Shown here one piece after another: positions 25,823 through 33,349 of a DNA stretch of 41,363 nucleotides. The translations under genes and the position numbers were made by a program. Within the stretch, counting starts at the first letter, position 1; the number at the start of each line of letters is the position of its first letter. The notes under the pieces were generated by a model that saw only the letters and a list, made by a program, of their open reading frames with translations, made no database searches and had not been told where the DNA came from. Source of the DNA: Paraburkholderia caffeinitolerans (GTDB lineage: Bacteria; Pseudomonadota; Gammaproteobacteria; Burkholderiales; Burkholderiaceae); NCBI RefSeq assembly GCF_902859945.1, contig NZ_CADIKL010000058.1:1-41363 (forward strand). Direction: 5' to 3'.

Positions 25823-26968
25823 CTATGGCTTGCGCGTGACTTCGCCGTCACGTGCCAGCAGCGTGGCCGCGACGATGTCGTCAGTGAGATCGATATTGAG
25901 CGTGCCGTCTTTCGCGATGATCAGCTTCAGAAAGTCGAGCAGGTTGCGTGCATAAAGCGAAGACGCGTCCGAGGGCACCATCGACGCCAGATTCGAATAG
26001 CCGACAATCTGCACGCCGTTCGCGGTGACCACGACCTCGTCCGGCTCGGTGAGCGGGCAGTTGCCGCCCCGGCGCCCGTCGAGGATGGGACCTCGCCCGG
26101 CCGCCAGGTCGACGATGACCGAACCCGGCTTCATCGCGTGCACGGTTTCGAAGGAGATCAGCGTCGGCGCAGGACGGCCCGGGATCAGCGCCGTCGTGAT
26201 GACGACATCGGCCTGTTTCGCCCGCTCGTGAACGAGCGCCGCCTGGCGTTGCAGCCAGCTTTGCGGCATCGGCCGCGCATAGCCGCCGACGCCTTGCGCG
26301 GCTTCGCGCTCCTCGTCGGTTTCATAGGGGACGTTGAGGAACTTCGCGCCGAGCGACTCGATCTGTTCCTTCACCGCCGGGCGCACATCCGACGCTTCGA
26401 TCACGGCGCCAAGACGCTTTGCGGTCGCGATCGCCTGCAAACCCGCGACGCCCGCGCCGAGCACCAGCACACGCGCCGCCTTCACGGTACCGGCTGCCGT
26501 CATCAGCATCGGCATGAAGCGCGGATAATGATGCGCGGCAACCAGCACGGCCTTGTAGCCCGCAATGTTGGCCTGCGAAGACAGGACATCGAGGCTTTGC
26601 GCGCGCGTCGTGCGTGGCGCGGCCTCGAGCGCGAACGCGGTCACGCCTGCCCGGGCAAGCCGTTGCGCGTTTTCGGCGTCGAACGGATCGAGCATGCCCG
26701 CCAGCACCGCGCCGCGCCTCATCAGTGGCAACTCTTCGGCGGTAGGGGACGCGACCTTCAGCACGATCTGTGCGCCGAAAGCCGATGCCGCATCGCCAAT
26801 CCGCGCGCCGGCGTTCCGGTACGCTTCATCCGTGTAGTGCGCAAATTCGCCGGCGCCTGCCTCGACAATCACCTCATGACCGCGGGCAACCAGTGTCTTG
26901 ACCGTTTCCGGCGTAGCCGCGACCAACGACTTGCGATCATCCGACTCTGCGGGTACTCCAATCTGCAT
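25823..26968 (-). CDS. pntAA: NAD(P) transhydrogenase subunit alpha, part 1
   Basis: This 381-residue soluble dI subunit binds NAD(H). It resembles alanine dehydrogenase: GVPAESDDRKSLVAATPE at the N-terminus, then SSQANIAGYKAVLVAA, the Rossmann motif VLGAGVAGLQAIATAKRLGA, EASDVRPAVKEQIESLGA, and VDLAAGRGP. The start is set at ATG 26968 (MQIGVP) because GTGAGG precedes it at 7 bp; an in-frame ATG 21 bp upstream (26989) lacks a good site. It is first gene of pntAA-pntAB-pntB. The downstream catabolic operon remnants on the same strand do not appear to belong to this transcript. Confidence 0.95.
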   Translation of the reverse strand: MQIGVPAESDDRKSLVAATPETVKTLVARGHEVIVEAGAGEFAHYTDEAYRNAGARIGDAASAFGAQIVLKVASPTAEELPLMRRGAVLAGMLDPFDAENAQRLARAGVTAFALEAAPRTTRAQSLDVLSSQANIAGYKAVLVAAHHYPRFMPMLMTAAGTVKAARVLVLGAGVAGLQAIATAKRLGAVIEASDVRPAVKEQIESLGAKFLNVPYETDEEREAAQGVGGYARPMPQSWLQRQAALVHERAKQADVVITTALIPGRPAPTLISFETVHAMKPGSVIVDLAAGRGPILDGRRGGNCPLTEPDEVVVTANGVQIVGYSNLASMVPSDASSLYARNLLDFLKLIIAKDGTLNIDLTDDIVAATLLARDGEVTRKP

Positions 26969-27036
26969 TTGCAACCTCACATTGCGCATGTCCGCGCGAT
27001 ACGGTTTTCACTCTATCGAGACAGGCACGTTCCCGA

Positions 27037-28155
27037 TCAGAAAAGATGACGGACACCAATCTCCACACCTAACTGGTTCGAGCCGGGATGCGGTGCCGCC
27101 GGGACTGCGCTGGATGCCGAGACGGAATAGATACCCTGCTGGCCGCTGTTCTTCATGTACGCGAATACGCCATAGATGGCCGTGCGCTTGCTGAGGTTGT
27201 AGTTCGCCCGCAAGGTTCCCATCGTGCCGTGCGCATCGTATCCATCGCTACCGACGTGCGCGACCTGCGCATCGAAGATCCATGCGCTGTACGGCACCGA
27301 TACGCCCAGATATTCGATGTCGGTTTTGGCCGACCGCGAGTCGCCCTCGATCACCCGGTGCAGCCAACCCGCGCCCACGCGCACCGATTTGATGTCGACA
27401 TGCGCGGCGAGCTGGTAGCGCCGGTCGGTATCTCCCGACTTCGTGAATGCAATGCCCGCAGCGCCGGGTACGACAGTCACAGGCGTCGCACCGGCCCCGC
27501 CACGTTGCTCGTCGTAGGTCGCAGCAACGCCCCATGCGTCGTGGTCATACTTGAGCATGGCCGAAATCGCGCGGCAGGCCAGGAAGTCATTGCCGGACTG
27601 TCCCGGGCAGTTCCCTGCCGCGCTTGCGTCGCGGCCGAACGAATAGCTCGTTCCAACAGTGAGGCCTGAAAAGGTGCCCATATACACTACGCTGTTATCG
27701 AAGCGCGCAGCGAGCAGATACGGATCGAACGAAGCAAGGCCGCCAAATCCGCCCGCCCCCATGACGTTCGACTCAGCCATTCCCCAGTTCGTCATGCTGT
27801 ACTGCCGGCCAAACGTAAGTTGTCCCCATGGACCGCTCAAGCCGACGTAGGCCTGCCGGCCGAATAGCCGGCCGCCCTGCTGCAAAGCACCGTTAGCCGC
27901 CGAAAAGCCGCTTTCTAATGTGAAGATGGCTTTCATGCCGCCACCGAGATCCTCGGCGCCTTTCAGCCCCCAACGCGAAGGCATGTCGCCACCGCCGACG
28001 ACCGGCATCCGCACCATAGAGCCGCCGGTTGGCGTAGCGTGTGTGAAGTATTCGACACCCGTATCCACGATGCCGTACAACGTCACCGAGCTTTGTGCGA
28101 ATGCTGGAGCCGAAACCGTTGCAGCAAGGGCGAGCGCCCCAAGTACCTTTTTCAT
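27037..28155 (-). CDS. Gram-negative trimeric porin (Burkholderia type)
   Basis: This 372-residue outer-membrane porin has a signal peptide ending APAFAQ, the SSVTLYGIVDTG first strand, PSRWGLKGAEDLGGGMKAIF, GRLFGRQAYVGL, QLTFGRQYS and terminal GVRHLF. An AGGAG site precedes ATG 28155. It resembles the porin at 7514 in architecture but is clearly a different paralogue. It lies after the TauD operon on the same strand, separated by a strong hairpin (28245-28269). It could serve uptake for the neighbouring catabolic cluster. Confidence 0.93.
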   Translation of the reverse strand: MKKVLGALALAATVSAPAFAQSSVTLYGIVDTGVEYFTHATPTGGSMVRMPVVGGGDMPSRWGLKGAEDLGGGMKAIFTLESGFSAANGALQQGGRLFGRQAYVGLSGPWGQLTFGRQYSMTNWGMAESNVMGAGGFGGLASFDPYLLAARFDNSVVYMGTFSGLTVGTSYSFGRDASAAGNCPGQSGNDFLACRAISAMLKYDHDAWGVAATYDEQRGGAGATPVTVVPGAAGIAFTKSGDTDRRYQLAAHVDIKSVRVGAGWLHRVIEGDSRSAKTDIEYLGVSVPYSAWIFDAQVAHVGSDGYDAHGTMGTLRANYNLSKRTAIYGVFAYMKNSGQQGIYSVSASSAVPAAPHPGSNQLGVEIGVRHLF

Positions 28156-28244
28156 CAGATCTCCTCTTGTGCCGGGGTATGACAATTGTTCTTATTTAAT
28201 TAGCAATACTATATTTATTGAACGCGCTACGGCCACCGCGAACC

Positions 28245-28269
28245 CACGCTGCAGACGTGCTGCAGCGTG
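28245..28269 (-). terminator. Perfect 10-bp hairpin downstream of the dioxygenase gene
   Basis: CACGCTGCAG at 28245-28254 and CTGCAGCGTG at 28260-28269 are exact inverted repeats around a 5-nt loop (ACGTG). It begins 5 bp after the stop of the minus-strand TauD/TfdA gene. It has no T-run, so it may be a terminator, a 3' processing signal or an operator for the porin beyond it. Confidence 0.5.
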
Positions 28270-28274
28270 ATCCC

Positions 28275-29069
28275 TCAGACCGGCACTTCCCCCTCGAGCG
28301 TGATGCGGTTCAGTACGCGCTCTTCTTCGCCGTAGTCATGCACCGCATAATGCATCGTGCAACGGTTGTCCCACATGACGACGTCGCCAACCTGCCACAT
28401 GTGGCGGTACACGTTGTCCGGAGCGGTCGAATGCCCATAGAGGAAGTCGAGCAGCGGCCGGCTTTCGGCAACGGTCATCCCCTCGATCTGCTTCGCCGTT
28501 TCTGGGTGGCCGACATAAAGCGCCTTGCGGTGTGTTTCGGGGTGAGTGCGCACGATCGGATGAACCGCTTCAGGGATCTTGTCGATGTTCCGCATTCGGG
28601 CCAGGCGCAAGCCCGCGAATCGAACGCGCAGGCCCTCGAGCATGCGCTGCATGGTCGGAGACAGGCGCTCGTAAGACACGTACTGGTTGCACCACATAGT
28701 GTCTCCGCCGTGCGGCACGACCACGGACGAAAGGATCGAGATCTTCGGCGGCACTGCCGTGTAGATCGAATCCGAATGCCACGCTTCCGTCGATGCCGTC
28801 TCTTTCGGAATCTTCGTGACCTGGATCAGGCCGGGGAAGCCGGGCACAGCCGGATCGAGCGGGTTGTTCTGGGCGGGGTTGCCCCAGAGCTTCGCAAATT
28901 CGACGTGCGCAGCGGGTTGCAGATGCTGTCCACGGAAGACGAGAACGCCGTAGTCGAGAAATGCGCGATGCAGAACGTCGAACGTATCGCGGCTGACCGG
29001 CTCATTCAGGTTGACGCCTTCAACCAGCCCTCCGGTCGTGCCGGTCAGCGGAGTAATCCGGATGCTCAT
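28275..29069 (-). CDS. TauD/TfdA-family Fe(II)/2-oxoglutarate dioxygenase
   Basis: This 264-residue enzyme has the facial triad His-x-Asp in EAWHSDSIYT (about 97-101), the distal His in MHYAVHDYG and the 2-oxoglutarate-binding Arg in RVLNRITLEG. Family members hydroxylate next to sulfonate, aryloxy, sulfate or quaternary amine groups, releasing an aldehyde or alcohol with succinate and CO2. Which of these applies cannot be told from sequence. It is the last gene of the leftward operon containing the quinone oxidoreductase and two small paralogous proteins. It probably carries out an oxygen-dependent step on the same substrate handled by the divergent operon. Confidence 0.92.
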   Translation of the reverse strand: MSIRITPLTGTTGGLVEGVNLNEPVSRDTFDVLHRAFLDYGVLVFRGQHLQPAAHVEFAKLWGNPAQNNPLDPAVPGFPGLIQVTKIPKETASTEAWHSDSIYTAVPPKISILSSVVVPHGGDTMWCNQYVSYERLSPTMQRMLEGLRVRFAGLRLARMRNIDKIPEAVHPIVRTHPETHRKALYVGHPETAKQIEGMTVAESRPLLDFLYGHSTAPDNVYRHMWQVGDVVMWDNRCTMHYAVHDYGEEERVLNRITLEGEVPV

Positions 29070-29117
29070 CTATGTCTCCTGGGTATTGATGCTATTCGCA
29101 ACAGTTCATCAAGTTCG

Positions 29118-30089
29118 TCACGCCACGGTCAGCACGATCTTGCCGACGTGCTGATCGAGCTGCATGTACGCGTGTGCCTCGCCAATTGCATCGATCGCGA
29201 AGGTGCGGTCGATCGGCAGCCGGAGGCGACCCGCTTCGAGCGCGGGCAGCAGGTCGCGCGCGCAGGCCTGGATGCATTCGAGCCGCTCCTGCTCGGTGCG
29301 CGTGCGGAACGTCACGCCGATCAGCTTCAGGCGCTTGAGCCAGAGCTTGGCCAGGTCGATCTGCGCCATCGGGGAACCGATACGCGCTATCTGAACGAAT
29401 CGTCCCTGGATCGCGAGGCTGTCTATGTTCGCCTCGAATACCGGACCGCCCACGGTGTCGATGATGAGATCCACGCCGCGCTTGCCGGTAGCAGCCATTA
29501 CCGCGTCGACCTGCGATTCGCGTGACGAGTCGATGCCGACGTCGACGCCGAACTGGCTCAGTTTGTCGAGCTTCGACGCGGAACGTGACGTCGCGATCAC
29601 CGGCTTTGCCCCGAGTGCGGCGGCAATCTGGATCGCCGCCATCGCGACCCCACCCGACGCCCCGTTGACGAGGATCGATTCGCCCTCGCGGAGCTGGCCA
29701 TTGGTCACGACCGCGTCATGCGCCGTGATGAATACATTGGGGAACGCGGCCGCGTCGATCCACGACAGGTTGTGGGGCACGGGCATCAAGGCAAGCGGGT
29801 CCGCGACCACGTACTCCGCCTGGCAGTTGCGCCCATGCCCCATCACGCGGTCGCCCTCGCGCCAGAGCGTCACGCCGGCTCCGACCTGGGCCACCTCGCC
29901 GGCAAATTCAACGCCTGCGATAATCGCGTTGCCCGAGCGCAGTTCGCCCGCCTGCTTGATCTCGCCGCGATTGAGCCCCGCGGCATGCACCCTGACCAGC
30001 ACCTGTCCCGAGCCAACTTCCGGCACGGGGATATCCAGAACCTCAACCATGCCGCCCTCGGGTGTCGGTGTCACACGCACTGCTTTCAC
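29118..30089 (-). CDS. Quinone oxidoreductase-like medium-chain dehydrogenase
   Basis: This 323-residue zinc-free MDR-family enzyme has HAAGLNRGEIKQAGE near the N-terminus, GVEFAGEVAQVGAGV, and the NADPH-binding site SILVNGASGGVAMAAIQIA. The zinc ligands of alcohol dehydrogenases are absent, as in quinone or enoyl reductases. The start is the GTG at 30089, chosen because AGGAGGAG sits just upstream and the family begins at MKAV; an open frame extends 24 bp further. It is cytosolic. It sits between the dioxygenase and the small paralogous proteins. It may reduce an unsaturated or quinoid intermediate. Confidence 0.88.
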   Translation of the reverse strand: MKAVRVTPTPEGGMVEVLDIPVPEVGSGQVLVRVHAAGLNRGEIKQAGELRSGNAIIAGVEFAGEVAQVGAGVTLWREGDRVMGHGRNCQAEYVVADPLALMPVPHNLSWIDAAAFPNVFITAHDAVVTNGQLREGESILVNGASGGVAMAAIQIAAALGAKPVIATSRSASKLDKLSQFGVDVGIDSSRESQVDAVMAATGKRGVDLIIDTVGGPVFEANIDSLAIQGRFVQIARIGSPMAQIDLAKLWLKRLKLIGVTFRTRTEQERLECIQACARDLLPALEAGRLRLPIDRTFAIDAIGEAHAYMQLDQHVGKIVLTVA

Positions 30090-30127
30090 TGTTCTCTCCT
30101 CCTTGAATTGCAACTGGTGCTATGGGA

Positions 30128-30493
30128 TCAACCGGCTTGCGTGACCTTTACGCGGATAGCCGACAATAGTGCGAGCGCACGATCCGCTGCGGCCTGCGCG
30201 CCTTGCCAGTTTCCGCGCACGAATGGTGGGCGCAGGTCTTCGATCTCCGAGAGCGCGCGAACCGTCTCGTCTGCAGCGACGCACAGTCGCCGGTATTCGT
30301 TCACGGTCAGCAAATAGCTGTGGAAGACATCGGCCGCAGGCTGCGTGACACCCATCCGGTGCAGCGTGGCGTTCAGCCAGTGCGTGCCGGCCAGCATCGC
30401 GCCTTCGATCTTCATCTCCCAGTCCTGCACGGTGCACTTCTGTAGCGATCGCTCGATGCGGGTTGCGGCGGCCATGTGCTGTTCAATGTTCAT
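30128..30493 (-). CDS. Small alpha-helical protein of unknown function, AGTH paralogue B
   Basis: This 121-residue protein has no signal peptide or transmembrane segment and is predicted by eye to be all-helical. I do not recognise the family. Its N-terminal half aligns with its upstream neighbour: MNxxxH at the start, then AGTHWLNATLHRMGVTxxxxD (about 36-55) against AGTHAVNAALHHGGITxxxD. It lacks the middle 35 residues of the neighbour but ends with a similar Ala/Leu-rich helix. ATG 30493 is preferred; an ATG at 30505 has no ribosome site. It overlaps the neighbour by 11 bp, so the two are co-translated and may form a heteromer. Confidence 0.8.
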   Translation of the reverse strand: MNIEQHMAAATRIERSLQKCTVQDWEMKIEGAMLAGTHWLNATLHRMGVTQPAADVFHSYLLTVNEYRRLCVAADETVRALSEIEDLRPPFVRGNWQGAQAAADRALALLSAIRVKVTQAG

Positions 30494-30944
30494 ATCCGTT
30501 CCCATTCAGACGGTCGTTCAGGAGCCGCAGGCACTGCCCGAGCGCCGCGTCGCATTCCTTCACGATGGTGGCTGTCGGCACCACACCCTCGCGCACGCAC
30601 GGATCCCGGTACTGCTCGATCGTCTCCATCAAGTGCATCATCGACGTCACATCCTCGGGCACCGGAGTCTCGATCACGGGCCGTCCAACATGCAGTATGT
30701 CGCCCACCGACCGGAACGCCGCGCTCAACCCGCCATCGGGTTGCGGAACGAGATAGACACCCGGCTGTGTCGGATACATGTCGTCACTCGCGGTGATGCC
30801 GCCATGATGGAGTGCCGCGTTCACCGCGTGGGTGCCGGCCGTCATGCCAGCCCAGAACCACAGTTCGAAGTCCTCTAGCGGATCCAGTCGCCCGCGCAGC
30901 GACTCCAGCCTGGCGATCTTCTCAAGGTGGGATTGCACATTCAT
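30483..30944 (-). CDS. Small alpha-helical protein of unknown function, AGTH paralogue A
   Basis: This 153-residue soluble protein is the first gene of the leftward operon. I do not recognise the family. It contains FELWFWAGMTAGTHAVNAA, the longer copy of the AGTHxxNAxLHxxG motif shared with the next gene, and a unique middle section with EDVTSMMHLMETIEQYRDP. There are three histidines in or next to the motif (GTH, LHH), which could bind metal or substrate, but this is speculation. ATG 30944 follows AGGGGACAG; a promoter (TTGACT-N17-TATCTT) lies 46 bp further upstream. Its linkage to a dioxygenase and a hydro-lyase/oxidoreductase cluster suggests an accessory or substrate-binding role. Confidence 0.82.
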   Translation of the reverse strand: MNVQSHLEKIARLESLRGRLDPLEDFELWFWAGMTAGTHAVNAALHHGGITASDDMYPTQPGVYLVPQPDGGLSAAFRSVGDILHVGRPVIETPVPEDVTSMMHLMETIEQYRDPCVREGVVPTATIVKECDAALGQCLRLLNDRLNGNGYEH

Positions 30945-30996
30945 CGAAATCTGTCCCCTCGCACGTCCGCCCCTGCAAGTGCAGCGGATGGATTGA

Positions 30997-31025
30997 AAGA
31001 TAGACGCCGTAAATATCCAAGTCAA
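30997..31025 (-). promoter_or_regulatory. Sigma70-type promoter of the leftward operon
   Basis: On the minus strand TTGACT (31025-31020) and TATCTT (31002-30997) are separated by exactly 17 bp. The start codon of the first small protein is at 30944, giving a leader of about 45 nt. The TATATAGGAGTT repeats lie immediately upstream of the -35, where an activator or repressor could act. Confidence 0.62.
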
Positions 31026-31030
31026 CACTT

Positions 31031-31180
31031 CTATATAGGAGTTCAGGAAAATACCTATATAGGAGTTGGCCACACTCTCCTATCCTTGACTCACCGAAAG
31101 ACGGATTTGCCGTGTCGATTCGCAGACCACCGGTCATCAGCAAATTCACATTGTTTTGTTTAAAGATATATATAGGAGTT
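31031..31180 (+). promoter_or_regulatory. Three TATATAGGAGTT direct repeats in the divergent promoter region
   Basis: CTATATAGGAGTT occurs at 31031-31043 and again at 31055-31067, exactly 24 bp apart. ATATATAGGAGTT occurs at 31168-31180. The core CTATATAG is palindromic. The first two lie just upstream of the leftward -35. The third overlaps the Shine-Dalgarno (AGGAG) of the rightward operon and a possible promoter (TTCACA 31145-31150, N17, ATATAT). Probable operators for the GntR/UTRA regulator encoded at 32645; this assignment is inferred from context. Confidence 0.62.
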
Positions 31181-31185
31181 GGATG

Positions 31186-31479
31186 ATGCCTCGTGCCATC
31201 GTGCTTCACCCCTCGGACAATGTCGCGACACTGCTGGATCCCGGCAAGGAGGGAGATCTCTGCATCCTGCAGGGGGAAGGAACCGGGCAGGTCATGTTGC
31301 GGCAGGACGTGCCCTTCGGCCACAAGATCTGCATCGTGCAAACCTCAGCGGGCGACACGGTGCTCAAGTACGGACAGGTGATCGGCACAGCGCGCAAGTC
31401 GCTCGCAGTCGGCGAACACGCGCATGTCCACAACATCGATTCCACCCGCGCTCGCGGCGACCTGAACCATACGAGATAG
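31186..31479 (+). CDS. UxaA-family hydro-lyase small subunit (SAF domain)
   Basis: This 97-residue protein is a stand-alone SAF domain: MPRAIVLHPSDNVATLLDP, then PFGHKICIVQTSAGDTVLKYGQVIGTA and GEHAHVHNI. In altronate, galactarate and sulfolactate lyases this domain is the N-terminal part or a separate small subunit that completes the active site. Two ATGs are adjacent (31183 and 31186); the second is better spaced from AGGAG (7 nt). It is followed after 7 bp by the large subunit. Split SAF plus large subunits are known for SuyA/SuyB and for some sugar-acid dehydratases. Confidence 0.88.
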   Translation: MPRAIVLHPSDNVATLLDPGKEGDLCILQGEGTGQVMLRQDVPFGHKICIVQTSAGDTVLKYGQVIGTARKSLAVGEHAHVHNIDSTRARGDLNHTR

Positions 31480-31486
31480 GCAGACG

Positions 31487-32638
31487 ATGAAAACGTTTCT
31501 TGGTTACCGCCGCGCGAATGGCGCTGTGGGTGTGCGCAACTGGGTGGCCGTCGTTTCCGTGATGGACAACTGCAACCCGGTGACGCGCACAATTGCGAAC
31601 GCCGTCGAAGGTACGATTCCCGTCACCACGCTCTTCGTGCGGGGCCAGTTCGGCGCCGACCTTGACTTTGCTTACGAATCGCTTGCCGGCCTTGGCCGCA
31701 ATCCGAATATCGCCGGTGTGCTGCTGGTGGGACTCGAAGACTCCTCCACCGAAGAAGTGGCCGCCCGCATCCGGAGCACCGGCAAGCCCGTCGAGACCGT
31801 TCACCTCCAGCCGCATGGCACCATTCACTGTATCGCGGAAGGCACCCGCAAGGCGATGAAGCTCGCGATCTCGGCCTCGCGCCTCAGGCGCGAGGTGTGC
31901 CCGATCTCGGAGCTGACGGTGGGAGTGGAATGCGGCGGCTCGGACACGACTTCCGGACTGAGCTGCAATCCGACCATCGGGCGGATGGCCGACCAGATCA
32001 TCGCTGGGGGCGGCACCGTGATCATTTCCGAAACCTCGGAGTTCATCGGCGCGGATCATCTGTTCGCCGCCCGCGCAATTGACGACTCGGTCAGGACGGC
32101 GTTCGTCGAAGCCGTTCGCAACATGGAGGATCTCGCGCTTGCCCGGGGCGTCGATATGCGCGACTCGCAGCCCTCGCCCGACAACAAGCGCGGCGGTCTG
32201 ACCACGGTCGAGGAAAAAGCGCTCGGTGCGATGGCCAAGGCTGGTTCGAGCCCGCTCGTCGGGGTGCTCCGCTATGGCCAAGCCCCGCAACGCAAGGGAT
32301 TGCATTTCATGGATGCGCCGGCCGCGGCGGTCGAGAATCTCACGGGACTTGCCGCCGCCGGCTGCCAGCTCACGTTCTTCGGCACGGGGGTCGGCAACCC
32401 GATCGGCAACATGGTGGCGCCCACGGTCAAGGTGTGTGGCAATATCCAGACCTTGCAAACGATGGCCGATAACATCGACTTCGACTCGAGCGGCATCCTT
32501 GAAAAAGGCATGTCGATTTCGCAGGTTGGCGACGAGCTGTTCCAGTACGCGATCGATATCGCATCGGGTACGCGTCTCGCAAGTGAAGTGCTGGACGTCA
32601 GGGAAACAGCTATCAGCCGTTTTGAACGCAGTCTCTGA
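31487..32638 (+). CDS. UxaA-family hydro-lyase large subunit
   Basis: This 383-residue catalytic subunit of the altronate/galactarate dehydratase family has GYRRANGAVGVRNWVAV at the N-terminus, ISELTVGVECGGSDTTSG, NPTIGRMADQIIAGGG and GTGVGNPIGNMVAPTVKVCG. The conserved cysteines are candidates for Fe-S or metal binding. The family removes water, or sulfite in SuyB, from 2-hydroxy acids to give 2-oxo acids. It pairs with the SAF subunit 7 bp upstream. With a malate/lactate-type dehydrogenase nearby, (R)-sulfolactate lyase is one candidate, but no sulfite exporter or sulfite dehydrogenase is present, and sugar acids or other hydroxy acids fit as well. Confidence 0.88.
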   Translation: MKTFLGYRRANGAVGVRNWVAVVSVMDNCNPVTRTIANAVEGTIPVTTLFVRGQFGADLDFAYESLAGLGRNPNIAGVLLVGLEDSSTEEVAARIRSTGKPVETVHLQPHGTIHCIAEGTRKAMKLAISASRLRREVCPISELTVGVECGGSDTTSGLSCNPTIGRMADQIIAGGGTVIISETSEFIGADHLFAARAIDDSVRTAFVEAVRNMEDLALARGVDMRDSQPSPDNKRGGLTTVEEKALGAMAKAGSSPLVGVLRYGQAPQRKGLHFMDAPAAAVENLTGLAAAGCQLTFFGTGVGNPIGNMVAPTVKVCGNIQTLQTMADNIDFDSSGILEKGMSISQVGDELFQYAIDIASGTRLASEVLDVRETAISRFERSL

Positions 32639-32644
32639 GACAAA

Positions 32645-33349
32645 ATGACCAAGCTATCCATGGTGTCGGACGCAATCATCCGGCATATCGAATCCGGAGC
32701 ACTTCGCGAGGGCGACCGTCTGCCCTCCGAAGGCGAACTGGCTGCAAACCACGGCGTGAGTGTCGGCACCGTACAGAAGGCACTCATGCAACTGGTGCAT
32801 TCCGGGCTGATCACGCGCGAGCAAGGGCGGGGAACGTTCGTCTCGGGCACGCGTGTGGCGCCCGCCGACGTCCGTTACCTGCGCTTTCGTGACGCCGAGG
32901 GCAATGAACTGCCTTCTTACGTCCACGCGCGCGCGGTCAAGCGCCTCAAACGCAAGGGGCCGTGGTCCGACTTCCTGGATGGCGAAGGCTACGTGCGCAT
33001 CGATCGCGTGATCAGCGTCGGCGGGCGCTTCGACCTGTACAGCGAATTCTGGCTGCGCGAGGAAGACTTCGCCGAACTTGGCGGGGTCGACCGTACCGCG
33101 CTGGAAAGGAACCTGCGAGAACTCGTTGCCCAGCGGCTATCACTGCCCACGCAGCGCGTGGACCAGTGGATCCGGTTCGATACGCTGCCCTCGTCTGCCG
33201 CCAGGGAACTGAAGCTCGAAAGCGACCAGCCGGGGTTCATCATGGAGCTGCGCGGCTATACGCTGCGCAACCGGCCGCTTTATTACCAGTCGATCTGCTC
33301 GGGACCGTTTGCCGAGCGGCTGGTCATCATCCGGGAGAATGGACAATGA
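32645..33349 (+). CDS. GntR-family regulator, HutC/UTRA type
   Basis: This 234-residue regulator has a winged HTH at 5-70 (EGDRLPSEGELAANHGVSV, then TVQKALMQLVHSGLITREQGRGTFV) and a UTRA effector domain at about 90-230. It lies 6 bp after the hydro-lyase gene and overlaps the next gene by 4 bp (ATGA), so it is made with the pathway enzymes. Autoregulation with the divergent operon is probable. The TATATAGGAGTT repeats at 31031-31180 are the obvious candidate sites. Confidence 0.93.
   Translation: MTKLSMVSDAIIRHIESGALREGDRLPSEGELAANHGVSVGTVQKALMQLVHSGLITREQGRGTFVSGTRVAPADVRYLRFRDAEGNELPSYVHARAVKRLKRKGPWSDFLDGEGYVRIDRVISVGGRFDLYSEFWLREEDFAELGGVDRTALERNLRELVAQRLSLPTQRVDQWIRFDTLPSSAARELKLESDQPGFIMELRGYTLRNRPLYYQSICSGPFAERLVIIRENGQ

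Noticed and set aside
31156..31185. Earlier start of the SAF subunit (MFKDIYRSWM)
   Set aside because: It would translate through the operator and Shine-Dalgarno region and does not fit the family N-terminus.
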